A stretch of 56,711 nucleotides of DNA from DASWHR01 sp036398095. Its GTDB lineage: Bacteria; Actinomycetota; AC-67. Under the pieces are notes generated by a model. That model was not told the DNA's origin. It saw nothing but the letters and a program-made list of their open reading frames with translations, and did not search any database. The stretch covers positions 1 through 56,711 of the forward strand of contig DASWHR010000138.1 in NCBI GenBank assembly GCA_036398095.1, written 5' to 3'. Position 1 is the stretch's first letter. Each line of letters begins with the position of its first letter. A program made the translations under genes and the position numbers. This document shows positions 32,377-39,110 of the stretch, piece after piece.

Positions 32377-33681
32377 CTAGGTGACGGGGGTTGTCGCGAC
32401 CGCACCTGCCGGGCTAAGGATCTCTTCGTAGACGTCGAGCATCCCGGCGGCGGCGCGACGCCAGTCCAGGCCGCGCGCGTGCCGGGCGGCGGCCGCGCCC
32501 ATCATCGATCGTCGCGGCGCGTCATCGAGCAGCGCTTCGATCGCGCGGGCGTAGTCGCCCGGATCGGGTCCGGACACCAGCAGGCCGGTGGTGCCGTCTC
32601 GCACGGCCGCCCGCAGCCCGCCGGCATCCGACGCGACAACCGGCGTGCCGCATGCCTGGGCTTCCAGCGCAACCAGTCCGAACGACTCGGTCGTGGACGG
32701 CATGATCACGACATCGGCGGCGCGGTAGTAGTCGGGAAGCATCGAATGCTGAACCGGATCGCGCACTTCAACCGCCCCGGCGATGCCGAGCGAGGCCGCA
32801 AGCTCGCGAAGGGAAGCGGGCGAGGTGCCGCCGCGCCCGCTGGGTCCGCCGACGACGACCAGCGTCACCTCGCGCGCCAGATCGGGACGGCGGCGAGCGA
32901 GGTCCGCGATCGCGCGCACGGCAAGATCGGGGCGCTTGAGCGGCTGCAGCCGCCCGACGAACAACGCGATGCGGCGGTCTTCCAGCCCGAGAGCCGCCTT
33001 GGCCGCGCCCGGGACACCGGGACGGAACCGGTCGGTGTCCACGCCTGGAGAGACGATGCGGATGCGATCCGGGCACGCGCCGTAGAGAGATGTGAGATCG
33101 GCGGCCTCGATCTCGGTCGGCGCGAACAGTCGATCCGCCGTTTGAACGATCTTCTCTTCGCCGCGGATCCGGAGAGGCGATTCGGGAGAATCGCCGGGGC
33201 CGAGCGCTCGATTCTTGACGGCGCCGAGCGTGTGAAACGAATGCACGAGTGGCACGCCGAGCCGGTCGCGCGCCAGACGCCCCGCCCATCCCGAAAGCCA
33301 ATAGTGACTGTGCACCAGATCGTAGATCGGCTCGTCGACGCCCATCCGGTGCGCCTCGTCGGCCTCGAACCGCAGCAGCCCGCACAAGAACGACCACAGA
33401 TACCTCGGAAGGTCTTCCTTGTCGACCGGCTCGTGCGGTCCGGCATCCAGGTGCACCACACGCACGCCCGGGTCGACATTATCGATGTGCTGCTCGGGGC
33501 CGGCGGCCCGGGTGAACAAATCCACCTGGACGCCGAGTTCGGCCATCCGCGAGGCCATCGAGCGCACGGCGACGTTCATGCCGCCCGAGTCCCCGGTTCC
33601 CGGCTGATCCAGCGGGCAGGTGTGCATGCTGATAACGGCGACGCGCTCGACGCGCCGCTGCGACTCACCTCGCTTCGCCAT
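32377..33681 (-). CDS. mshA: D-inositol-3-phosphate glycosyltransferase-like (mycothiol synthesis)
   Basis: A 434-residue GT4-family enzyme. GTGDSGGMNVAVRSMA near the N-terminus is the UDP-GlcNAc/inositol-phosphate binding loop typical of MshA. The donor-site EX7E motif sits in TESFGLVALEAQACGTPVVAS. MshA joins GlcNAc to inositol-3-phosphate, the first committed step of mycothiol synthesis. Other GT4 enzymes are close in sequence, so the symbol is likely rather than certain. AGGAGGGAG five bases before ATG 33681 supports the start. No mshB, mshC or mshD is in the window. Confidence 0.82.
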   Translation of the reverse strand: MAKRGESQRRVERVAVISMHTCPLDQPGTGDSGGMNVAVRSMASRMAELGVQVDLFTRAAGPEQHIDNVDPGVRVVHLDAGPHEPVDKEDLPRYLWSFLCGLLRFEADEAHRMGVDEPIYDLVHSHYWLSGWAGRLARDRLGVPLVHSFHTLGAVKNRALGPGDSPESPLRIRGEEKIVQTADRLFAPTEIEAADLTSLYGACPDRIRIVSPGVDTDRFRPGVPGAAKAALGLEDRRIALFVGRLQPLKRPDLAVRAIADLARRRPDLAREVTLVVVGGPSGRGGTSPASLRELAASLGIAGAVEVRDPVQHSMLPDYYRAADVVIMPSTTESFGLVALEAQACGTPVVASDAGGLRAAVRDGTTGLLVSGPDPGDYARAIEALLDDAPRRSMMGAAAARHARGLDWRRAAAGMLDVYEEILSPAGAVATTPVT

Positions 33682-33759
33682 GCACTCCCTCCTGGCCCGC
33701 CAACGCTTCGCCGGCGTCATTCATTCCCGCGCGGCCGTTCCCCGTTGGCGTGGAAAGCG

Positions 33760-34752
33760 CTATGCCGGATCGGTCGTGAGTCGCACAACCGGCCGATCGA
33801 CCGCACCGAATCGGTACTTGTAGTCCTCAGCTCCACGCAGGAAGTCGAACGTTTCGCATCCTTCTTCCGCGGCGAGCTTGATGGTCTCCGCGACCAGCAC
33901 CATACCCGGTGAGAGATCTCGCTTGGCATGGTCGTAGGACGAGTTGTACAGCTCCCATCGCCGGCCGTCGGAGAATCCGTACAGCATCGCAACCGGCGTC
34001 CCGTCCATGTCGAGGCTCGTGAGCCGAAGCCGCCCCGCGCGCTGCATCGTCCAAGCGAGGCGCCGGAAATACGACTCCATGTCGTCGTGCATAAACTTGC
34101 CCTTGGGCCCGTCCGACGATCGGTGGAGGGCGAAGAAAGCGTCGAGGTCCGCATCGAGCGAGGTCGCCGTCGAGGACCGAAGCGTGATCTCGGCAGCTTC
34201 GGACAGTCGCCGGGCTTTGCGGCGAATCTCGTGCCGATGCTTTCCGGTGAGATGCGCGAGATACGCCTCGAAGGAGCCGTGCGTCGCCGCGACCGGACAA
34301 ATATCTTCCGGCTCCTCCAACGGAACCAACCCTGCCGCTTTCGCGGCCGCGGCGAGCGCTTCCGGCCAGCCCGAATCGGCAGGCAGTCCGGACAGCGACA
34401 GCCGGGTGAAGCCGTCCATCGCGGCCGCGAACTCCACGACGATCGATGCAATCGCATCGCGATGCTCGGGACGCGACACCGGCGCAAGATAGTCGCTGAT
34501 CGAGGGATCGCCGACGAAATGAACGGAGCCGTCGGGCTCCATCGACAGCGGCGCGATGCCGATCAGATCGCCGTCGTCGTCGCGGATCTCCAGAAGCGCC
34601 AGCGCGCGGAGCGCACCGAACTCTTCCCACCACACGTGCGCGTATTCGGGGGTCTGAAACACGCTCGCGGTCGGGTCGGCCGACAGCAACTCGTGCCATG
34701 GGGGCCCGAGCGTATCGATTTCGCCGAGTTCGACGTGGACGGTGACCGGCAT
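33760..34752 (-). CDS. BioF2-like/FemAB-type GNAT acyltransferase
   Basis: A 330-residue protein with tandem GNAT-like folds of the BioF2-like (CelD/BcsL, FemAB-related) group: SVFQTPEYAHVWWEEFG, LIGIAPLSM and a basic GKHRHEIRRKARRL segment mid-protein. In the second half come FFALHRSSDGPKG, RLRLTSLDMDGTPVAMLYGF and YNSSYDHAKRDLSPGMVL. Such proteins transfer acyl or aminoacyl groups to polysaccharides or cell-wall precursors. ATG 34752 has no ribosome binding site. The frame runs further upstream, antisense-like to the next gene. Same strand as mshA but separated by 78 bases. Confidence 0.75.
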   Translation of the reverse strand: MPVTVHVELGEIDTLGPPWHELLSADPTASVFQTPEYAHVWWEEFGALRALALLEIRDDDGDLIGIAPLSMEPDGSVHFVGDPSISDYLAPVSRPEHRDAIASIVVEFAAAMDGFTRLSLSGLPADSGWPEALAAAAKAAGLVPLEEPEDICPVAATHGSFEAYLAHLTGKHRHEIRRKARRLSEAAEITLRSSTATSLDADLDAFFALHRSSDGPKGKFMHDDMESYFRRLAWTMQRAGRLRLTSLDMDGTPVAMLYGFSDGRRWELYNSSYDHAKRDLSPGMVLVAETIKLAAEEGCETFDFLRGAEDYKYRFGAVDRPVVRLTTDPA

Positions 34753-34825
34753 CGGTGACGCAGCGTAGCGCAGCGCATCGATGATCGTCCCCTCGGTCCG
34801 GTCCACTGCGATGCTGGAACGCGAA

Positions 34826-34850
34826 GAGCCCGGCGAAATATGCCGGGCTC
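34826..34850 (-). terminator. Terminator after the lysine/alanine-rich protein gene
   Basis: GAGCCCGGC (34826-34834) pairs perfectly with GCCGGGCTC (34842-34850) around a GAAATAT loop, 24 bases past the stop on the minus strand. Confidence 0.7.
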
Positions 34851-34873
34851 CTGCGAATTCGTTCGCCGACGCG

Positions 34874-35476
34874 TTAGACGAGCTGGTCGGACGGCTGAGC
34901 CACGCCGCTTTGAGCATCGTCCACCGCGACGGTCGGGGTCTTCGAAGTGCCGTTTCCCGCCGCCTTCGGCTTCGTGGTGCGCTTCTTGGCGCCGGTCGCG
35001 TTCTTCTTCGCCGCCGACGCGCCGTTGCGCGACAGCAGCTTCTCGCCGCGCGCGGCGAACTCCTGAAAGCGCTCGTTCGCGCCCTTGGCCGAGTCTGCGG
35101 CGAACTCGCGTGCCGTCTTCGTTGCCTTCCCGGCCACATCGGCCACCGTCTTGGTCGCCTTCCCGGCGGCCTCGACCGCGACCTTCGGGAGCCGTCCCGC
35201 CTGCTTGGGCAAGGACCCGGCCGTCTTGAGAACGCCGGCGGCCTTCGCGGGGAGTTCGGCGGCGCGCTGCGTCGCCCTCTTCGTCAGATCGGTCGCCTTC
35301 GCGGGCAGCGTCGTCGCCGCCGACGGCAGCGCGGACGTCTTCTTCGTGAAGGCCTTGGTGCTCTCGGTCAACTTGCCGGGAACGTCGGCCGCGCGCTTGG
35401 GGAGCGTCTTGGCGCGATCGAATGCGACGCCTGCGGCGCCGGCGGCTGCGTAGACGGTCTTGCGGGCGATGCTCAT
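34874..35476 (-). CDS. Lys/Ala-rich protein resembling heparin-binding haemagglutinin/histone-like proteins
   Basis: A 200-residue low-complexity protein. Residues 1-20 include a short hydrophobic stretch (TVYAAAGAAGVAF). Then come repeats of the kind LPKRAADVPGKL, LPSAATTLPAKATDL, LPAKAAGVLKTAGSLPK with about 15-20 residue periodicity, and Lys/Ala helices up to GAKKRTTKPKAAG. Composition and position downstream of an XRE gene recall mycobacterial HBHA (Rv0475 after Rv0474). Direct sequence identity cannot be judged here. GAAGGAGGG precedes ATG 35476. A CATAAT -10 candidate lies at 35499-35504. Possible roles are adhesion, nucleoid binding or phasin-like coating. Confidence 0.7.
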   Translation of the reverse strand: MSIARKTVYAAAGAAGVAFDRAKTLPKRAADVPGKLTESTKAFTKKTSALPSAATTLPAKATDLTKRATQRAAELPAKAAGVLKTAGSLPKQAGRLPKVAVEAAGKATKTVADVAGKATKTAREFAADSAKGANERFQEFAARGEKLLSRNGASAAKKNATGAKKRTTKPKAAGNGTSKTPTVAVDDAQSGVAQPSDQLV

Positions 35477-35577
35477 GATGTCCCTCCTTCGGAGGCGGAT
35501 TATGAGGCGGGGGAACGAAGGGGAGCCGGGTGAGGGCTTTGGAGCACGTCCAAATCTCCGCCCCCCCGCCTTGGCTG

Positions 35578-36084
35578 TTAGGTCTTTCTGCGCGTCTTCT
35601 TCTTTGCGGTCGCGGACGACTTCTTGGCCAGCTTCTTCTTTGCAGGTGCGGCCCTCTTCTTCGCGGGCCGCGCTTTGCCTGCCGGGCGCGACTTCGCCGC
35701 CGCGGCAACCTTGCGCTTCTTCGGCTGCGATCCCTCGCGCGGGCGTTGCGTCGGCGGCGGCGGCGCCTTGAACGACTGGTACAGCTCGATCATGATCTGC
35801 TTTTGCTTCTCCGACACCGTCGGGTCGCTGCGGATGACGCCGACGACATCGGCATCGTCGGGGCGCTCGTCGAGGATCCCGGCCTTGATGTAGAGCGTCT
35901 CGGCAGAGATCGACAGCGCCTTCGCGATCGCTTGGAGGATGTCGGCGCTGGGGCGTCGAAGCCCTCGCTCGATCTGCGACAGGTAGGGATTGGAAACGCC
36001 GGCCAACGACGAGAGCTTGCGCAGCGACAACGAAGCCGTGCGCCGCTGATCGCGGATGAACTTTCCAAGCTCTCGAACCTTCAT
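35578..36084 (-). CDS. XRE-family regulator with histone H1-like lysine-rich tail
   Basis: A 168-residue protein. Residues 5-65 form a Cro/C1-type helix-turn-helix (IRDQRRTASLSLRKLSSLAG, then VSNPYLSQIERGLRRPSADI). The following region (LYIKAGILDER, SEKQKQIMIELYQSF) matches mycobacterial Rv0474-type regulators. Residues 120-168 are a KKR/KPAKK-type basic tail like histone H1 or HupB, which would add non-specific DNA binding. The start is ATG 36084 after a GGAGGAG. A good promoter lies at 36142-36170. It precedes the HBHA-like gene by about 100 bases on the same strand. Confidence 0.85.
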   Translation of the reverse strand: MKVRELGKFIRDQRRTASLSLRKLSSLAGVSNPYLSQIERGLRRPSADILQAIAKALSISAETLYIKAGILDERPDDADVVGVIRSDPTVSEKQKQIMIELYQSFKAPPPPTQRPREGSQPKKRKVAAAAKSRPAGKARPAKKRAAPAKKKLAKKSSATAKKKTRRKT

Positions 36085-36141
36085 TTGGATCGCCGCTCCT
36101 CCGATGGCCCCATGGTGGCGCCTGCTGCAGGCCCGATGGCC

Positions 36142-36170
36142 ACCGTAGCGCAGGCGTATAACGATTGCAA
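36142..36170 (-). promoter_or_regulatory. Promoter of the XRE regulator gene
   Basis: Minus-strand TTGCAA (36165-36170), a 17-base spacer and TACGGT (36142-36147). Just upstream are repeated TGCAGG/TTGCA words that could be binding sites of the regulator itself. Confidence 0.6.
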
Positions 36171-36202
36171 GCGCCCTGCATACCGCCTGCAAGCAGCGGT
36201 TT

Positions 36203-37153
36203 CTACCTGGAAGCCCCACGGATACGAACGCTTCCGCGGGGCTCCCCGCCGCCCAACACCGGCGGCTCGGCAAAGCGAGCAAGCGTCGCCGGATTCGCGC
36301 CGGCCGTCAACCCGGCACGAGCGAGGACGGCGATCGTCGCGGGAGCAACGCCCCGCGCCCCGCCGTCGCGCGCTTTGATCGCGCCCGCGACACCGGCCAC
36401 CGGAGAGGCGAAGCACATCAACCCCTCCGCTCCGCCCTTGAGCACCAGGTCCGATGGGGTCTGTTCCATCACGGCCGTGTCGACGCGTTCGGAGCCCGCG
36501 ACCAAGAAGGGATGCCGCCGCATCGCATAATGCACTCGCGGCGTGCGCGCAATGCCACGGCCGAAGGCCGTCGCGATCCGCGCCAGCGTCGTCGCCGGCG
36601 TCGGAGCGCCGCACCCGTCCACGCCCACGGCGACGATCTCGCCGGCAAGTTCGCGCACGCGCTCGATGATGGCGATCTGCAGGGGATGCGCCGGATCCAA
36701 ATAGGTCTCGATCGGCCGGCCGCTCGCGATGCACGCGGCCAGAAACGCGGCGTGCTTGCCAGAGCAGTCGCGAAGGATTCGCGCCGGCTTGCCCGCCCGC
36801 GCCGCGACCGACGCGAGCAGCGGCAGCGCCGGCGGACATCGCAAGGCGTCCTCGCCGACGCCGGCCGAGTCCAGGATCGACCGGACGGCCTCCAGATGCG
36901 CCGGCTCTGCGTTGTGCGAGGCGCAGGCGATGGCGATCTGCGCATCGTCGCGCGGTTCCCATCCTTGCTCGATGCACACGGCCGCTTGGACGGGCTTGAG
37001 CGACGATCGGAAGTACGCCACCCGCTCCGGGTCTCCGGCTGAGTCGATGACGCTGCCCGCGGCATCGACGACGACCGCGTCGAGCAGGTGCACGCTTTCG
37101 ACGACGCCGTCGCGGACGACGTCGGCGACGATCGGATCGGTCGGGCCGCCCAC
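36203..37153 (-). CDS. L-asparaginase II family protein
   Basis: A roughly 316-residue enzyme of the bacterial asparaginase II (PF06089-type) family, which hydrolyses asparagine to aspartate and ammonia. Typical segments are VVRDGVVESVHLLDAVVVD, FRSSLKPVQAA, ACASHNAEPAHL, NCSGKH-like RDCSGKHAAFL, VDGCGAPTPA and the C-terminal VLARAGLTAGANPA. The start is uncertain: the frame is open through a long hairpin to TTG 37240, and GTG 37153 lies just ahead of the conserved N-terminus. No ribosome binding site is evident. It is downstream of an HD-GYP gene on the same strand, separated only by the hairpin. Confidence 0.85.
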   Translation of the reverse strand: MGGPTDPIVADVVRDGVVESVHLLDAVVVDAAGSVIDSAGDPERVAYFRSSLKPVQAAVCIEQGWEPRDDAQIAIACASHNAEPAHLEAVRSILDSAGVGEDALRCPPALPLLASVAARAGKPARILRDCSGKHAAFLAACIASGRPIETYLDPAHPLQIAIIERVRELAGEIVAVGVDGCGAPTPATTLARIATAFGRGIARTPRVHYAMRRHPFLVAGSERVDTAVMEQTPSDLVLKGGAEGLMCFASPVAGVAGAIKARDGGARGVAPATIAVLARAGLTAGANPATLARFAEPPVLGGGEPRGSVRIRGASR

Positions 37154-37168
37154 GGCGGCGTCATGGTA

Positions 37169-37219
37169 GTGCAAGGTCAATGAAGTTTCTGGATGCTTCC
37201 GACTTCGTTGACCTTGCAC
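37169..37219 (-). repeat. 18-bp stem inverted repeat between HD-GYP and asparaginase genes
   Basis: Arms 37169-37186 and 37202-37219 match over 18 bp with a single T-G wobble, so an RNA would pair fully, with a 15-base loop. The outer word is GTGCAAGGTCAA. The arm begins at the HD-GYP stop codon. It is less GC-rich than the terminators nearby and has no U tract, so it may be an operator, a processing site or a mobile repeat remnant. Confidence 0.75.
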
Positions 37220-37950
37220 TAGCTCGCCGGCGCGTCCCAATCCATGTCGAGAAAGGAGCGGGCGCAGTCGGGATCGAACTGCGTCCCGGCGCCGTCGCGA
37301 ATCTCCTCCAGCGCGTGCTCCAACGACAGCGCCTTCCGGTACGGCCGGTCCGAGGTCATCGCATCGAATGAATCCGCGATCGCGAAGATCCGGGCCGCAA
37401 GCGGGATCTGCTCGCCGCGCAAACCGCGCGGATATCCGTTGCCGTCCCAGCGCTCGTGATGACCTTCGATGATGTCGGCGGCGCGCTGCAAGGCGCGAAC
37501 CGGTTGGACGATGCGTCCACCGATCATCGGATGGGTTTTCATCACTTCGAACTCTTCGGCCGTCAGCGGACCGGGCTTGCCCAGGATTCGTTCGGGAATC
37601 CCGACCTTGCCGATGTCGTGAAGCAGGAAGCCGTGTTGAACCTCGGGCCGCTCGGCGAGCGCCGGATCAATCCGCCGCGCCAGCGCTTTCGCGTACTTGA
37701 ACGACCGCTCCAGATGCGAGTGGACGTGCGGGTCCTTCGCTTCGATCACGAAGGCCAGCATCCGCACCGTCGCCCCGTAACTCTCCTCCAGCTCGACGAG
37801 CGTCGCCTCCAGCCGGTCGGTCTTTTCGCGCTCACGCCGGTAAAGCGTGCTCAGATCGTGGGCGAGCGAGAGCATCTGGTCGCGCAGGCGCCATTCGTCG
37901 GGTGAGGAGGTGTCGGCATCCGGCAGGCGATGCGCCTCAACGGACGGCAC
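37219..37950 (-). CDS. HD-GYP domain cyclic-di-GMP phosphodiesterase
   Basis: A 243-residue protein. Residues 20-60 form a coiled-coil-like helix (LRDQMLSLAHDLSTLYRRER, then EKTDRLEATLVELEESY). The HD-GYP domain follows: HSHLERS, HDIGK (His111-Asp112), H140, EGHHERWDGNGYP (GYP at 172-174) and ADSFDAMTSDRPYR. The family hydrolyses c-di-GMP, often to GMP. It starts at GTG 37950 inside the end of the response regulator gene (14-base overlap), so the pair acts like a split RpfG. An RsiG-like c-di-GMP effector gene is two genes upstream. Confidence 0.92.
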   Translation of the reverse strand: MPSVEAHRLPDADTSSPDEWRLRDQMLSLAHDLSTLYRREREKTDRLEATLVELEESYGATVRMLAFVIEAKDPHVHSHLERSFKYAKALARRIDPALAERPEVQHGFLLHDIGKVGIPERILGKPGPLTAEEFEVMKTHPMIGGRIVQPVRALQRAADIIEGHHERWDGNGYPRGLRGEQIPLAARIFAIADSFDAMTSDRPYRKALSLEHALEEIRDGAGTQFDPDCARSFLDMDWDAPAS

Positions 37951-38326
37951 GGGCCACCGCCTGATGAACCGCGCCGAGAAGATCGAGCGCCGAGAACGGC
38001 TTGGTCAGATACACGTCCGCACCGCTGTCGTGGCCCTCATCGCGGGCGGCCGGCGTATCGAGCGCCGTCAGCATCACCACGACCGTCCCGCGTAACTCGG
38101 GGACGTCGCGCATGCGCCGGCAGACTTCGAAGCCACTCATGCCGGGCATCATCACGTCCAGCACGACGACATCAGGATGCGATGCGCACGCGATATCGAA
38201 AGCCTCCCGGCCGTTGCGGGCGACGATCAACTCGCAATCGTCATCGGACAACACCGCGGAAACGAGCTCGCGAATCATCGGGTCGTCGTCGACGACAAGG
38301 ACACGCGCCGGACCGGCCGCACTCAT
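37937..38326 (-). CDS. Response regulator receiver domain protein
   Basis: A 129-residue receiver. VLVVDDDPMIREL is the acidic pocket, Asp57 in VVVLDVMMPGMSG is phosphorylated, VVVMLTALD gives the switch Thr, and VYLTKPFSALDL the Lys. There is no output domain. The overlap with the HD-GYP gene implies the two proteins interact, with phosphorylation controlling c-di-GMP breakdown. ATG 38326 is preceded by AAAGAGA; 15 upstream codons are unlikely to be translated. No cognate kinase is nearby. Confidence 0.92.
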   Translation of the reverse strand: MSAAGPARVLVVDDDPMIRELVSAVLSDDDCELIVARNGREAFDIACASHPDVVVLDVMMPGMSGFEVCRRMRDVPELRGTVVVMLTALDTPAARDEGHDSGADVYLTKPFSALDLLGAVHQAVARAVR

Positions 38327-38401
38327 GGTCTCTTTATCCCGGGTTTTGGGGGTGTGCGTCCATAGGCACAATGGGTCAGATGCGATGACCCGCCGCGTCG
38401 A

Positions 38402-38926
38402 TCAGGTGGCGAGAACGTCCGCGGGATCGGCTTCGCCGGACTTGTACCGGCGACCGATCTCGGCATTGAGCGCATCCAGGACTCGCTGGACGGTGTGACG
38501 CGCCTCGGAGACCTCTCGCTCGGCTTCGGAAAGCGACCCGATGATCCGCTCGATCTCATCGGCCGGAAGGTTCCCGATGTTGGCGAGCGTTCCGTCGGAG
38601 ATCAATCGCTCGACGCGCCGCTTGGGTTGGTCGACGTCGAGAGTTGGGTCTTTGCCGGGGTAGGCGCCGCGCGTGCTCGGCTCGTCGTCGCCGGCCAGAA
38701 TCGAGGGCAAGCGCTCCAGCAGCGATGCGCCGCCGCCGGTCCGTCGCTCGAGTTCGGCGCGAAGGATGTCCATGCGGCCGTGAAGCAATCGCCGCTCGAA
38801 CGAGAGCGCGGTTTCTTCTTCGCGACACTCGTCGCGCATGACCCGTACCTCGGGCATGGGACGCCCCTCGACTCCCTCCAAGTACGGGTCCGAGATAATT
38901 CGGTCGATTCGCCGTTTGCCGGTCAT
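38402..38926 (-). CDS. RsiG-like cyclic-di-GMP-responsive anti-sigma factor
   Basis: A 174-residue, mostly helical protein. Residues 136-151 match exactly the RsiG c-di-GMP signature E(X)3S(X)2R(X)3Q(X)3D (Glu136, Ser140, Arg143, Gln147, Asp151). Residues 38-53 carry a second copy with His49 in place of Gln (Glu38, Ser42, Arg45, His49, Asp53). The two helices are joined by a linker with PSILAGDDEPS and a short segment before the second coil. In Streptomyces, RsiG with c-di-GMP bound to both helices holds the sporulation sigma factor WhiG. No WhiG-like gene is in the window. GGGGA precedes ATG 38926. The RR-HD-GYP pair follows on the same strand, supporting a c-di-GMP circuit. Confidence 0.82.
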   Translation of the reverse strand: MTGKRRIDRIISDPYLEGVEGRPMPEVRVMRDECREEETALSFERRLLHGRMDILRAELERRTGGGASLLERLPSILAGDDEPSTRGAYPGKDPTLDVDQPKRRVERLISDGTLANIGNLPADEIERIIGSLSEAEREVSEARHTVQRVLDALNAEIGRRYKSGEADPADVLAT

Positions 38927-38994
38927 ATCCCCACCATTGTCGGGCGGTCTGCGCGCTCACTGTAGCACCAGGGCCCCCATTCGCGGCCGGTGTC

Positions 38995-39049
38995 CCCGGC
39001 ATCGACCCGGCATCGACCCGGCATCGACCCGGCATCGACCCGGCATCGA
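38995..39049. repeat. Five tandem 11-bp repeats between divergent genes
   Basis: Five perfect copies of CCCGGCATCGA in a row (38995-39005, then every 11 bases to 39049), between the starts of the RsiG-like gene (38926, minus) and the DUF4388 gene (39111, plus). The period is close to one DNA helical turn. There is no spacer, so this is not a CRISPR array. Confidence 0.9.
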
Positions 39050-39096
39050 CATCGGACCGTCGCCGGCCCTTCACCGAAGGCGTCCATGTGCCGACA

Positions 39097-39102
39097 TACA
39101 AA
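39097..39102 (+). promoter_or_regulatory. -10 box of a near-leaderless DUF4388 transcript
   Basis: TACAAA ends eight bases before the ATG at 39111 and there is no Shine-Dalgarno sequence in between, the same layout as at other leaderless genes in this window. Confidence 0.5.
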
Positions 39103-39110
39103 CGGGACTC

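Noticed and set aside
38995..39049. CRISPR-like tandem repeats
   Set aside because: The 11-bp units are contiguous with no spacers and no cas genes are present.
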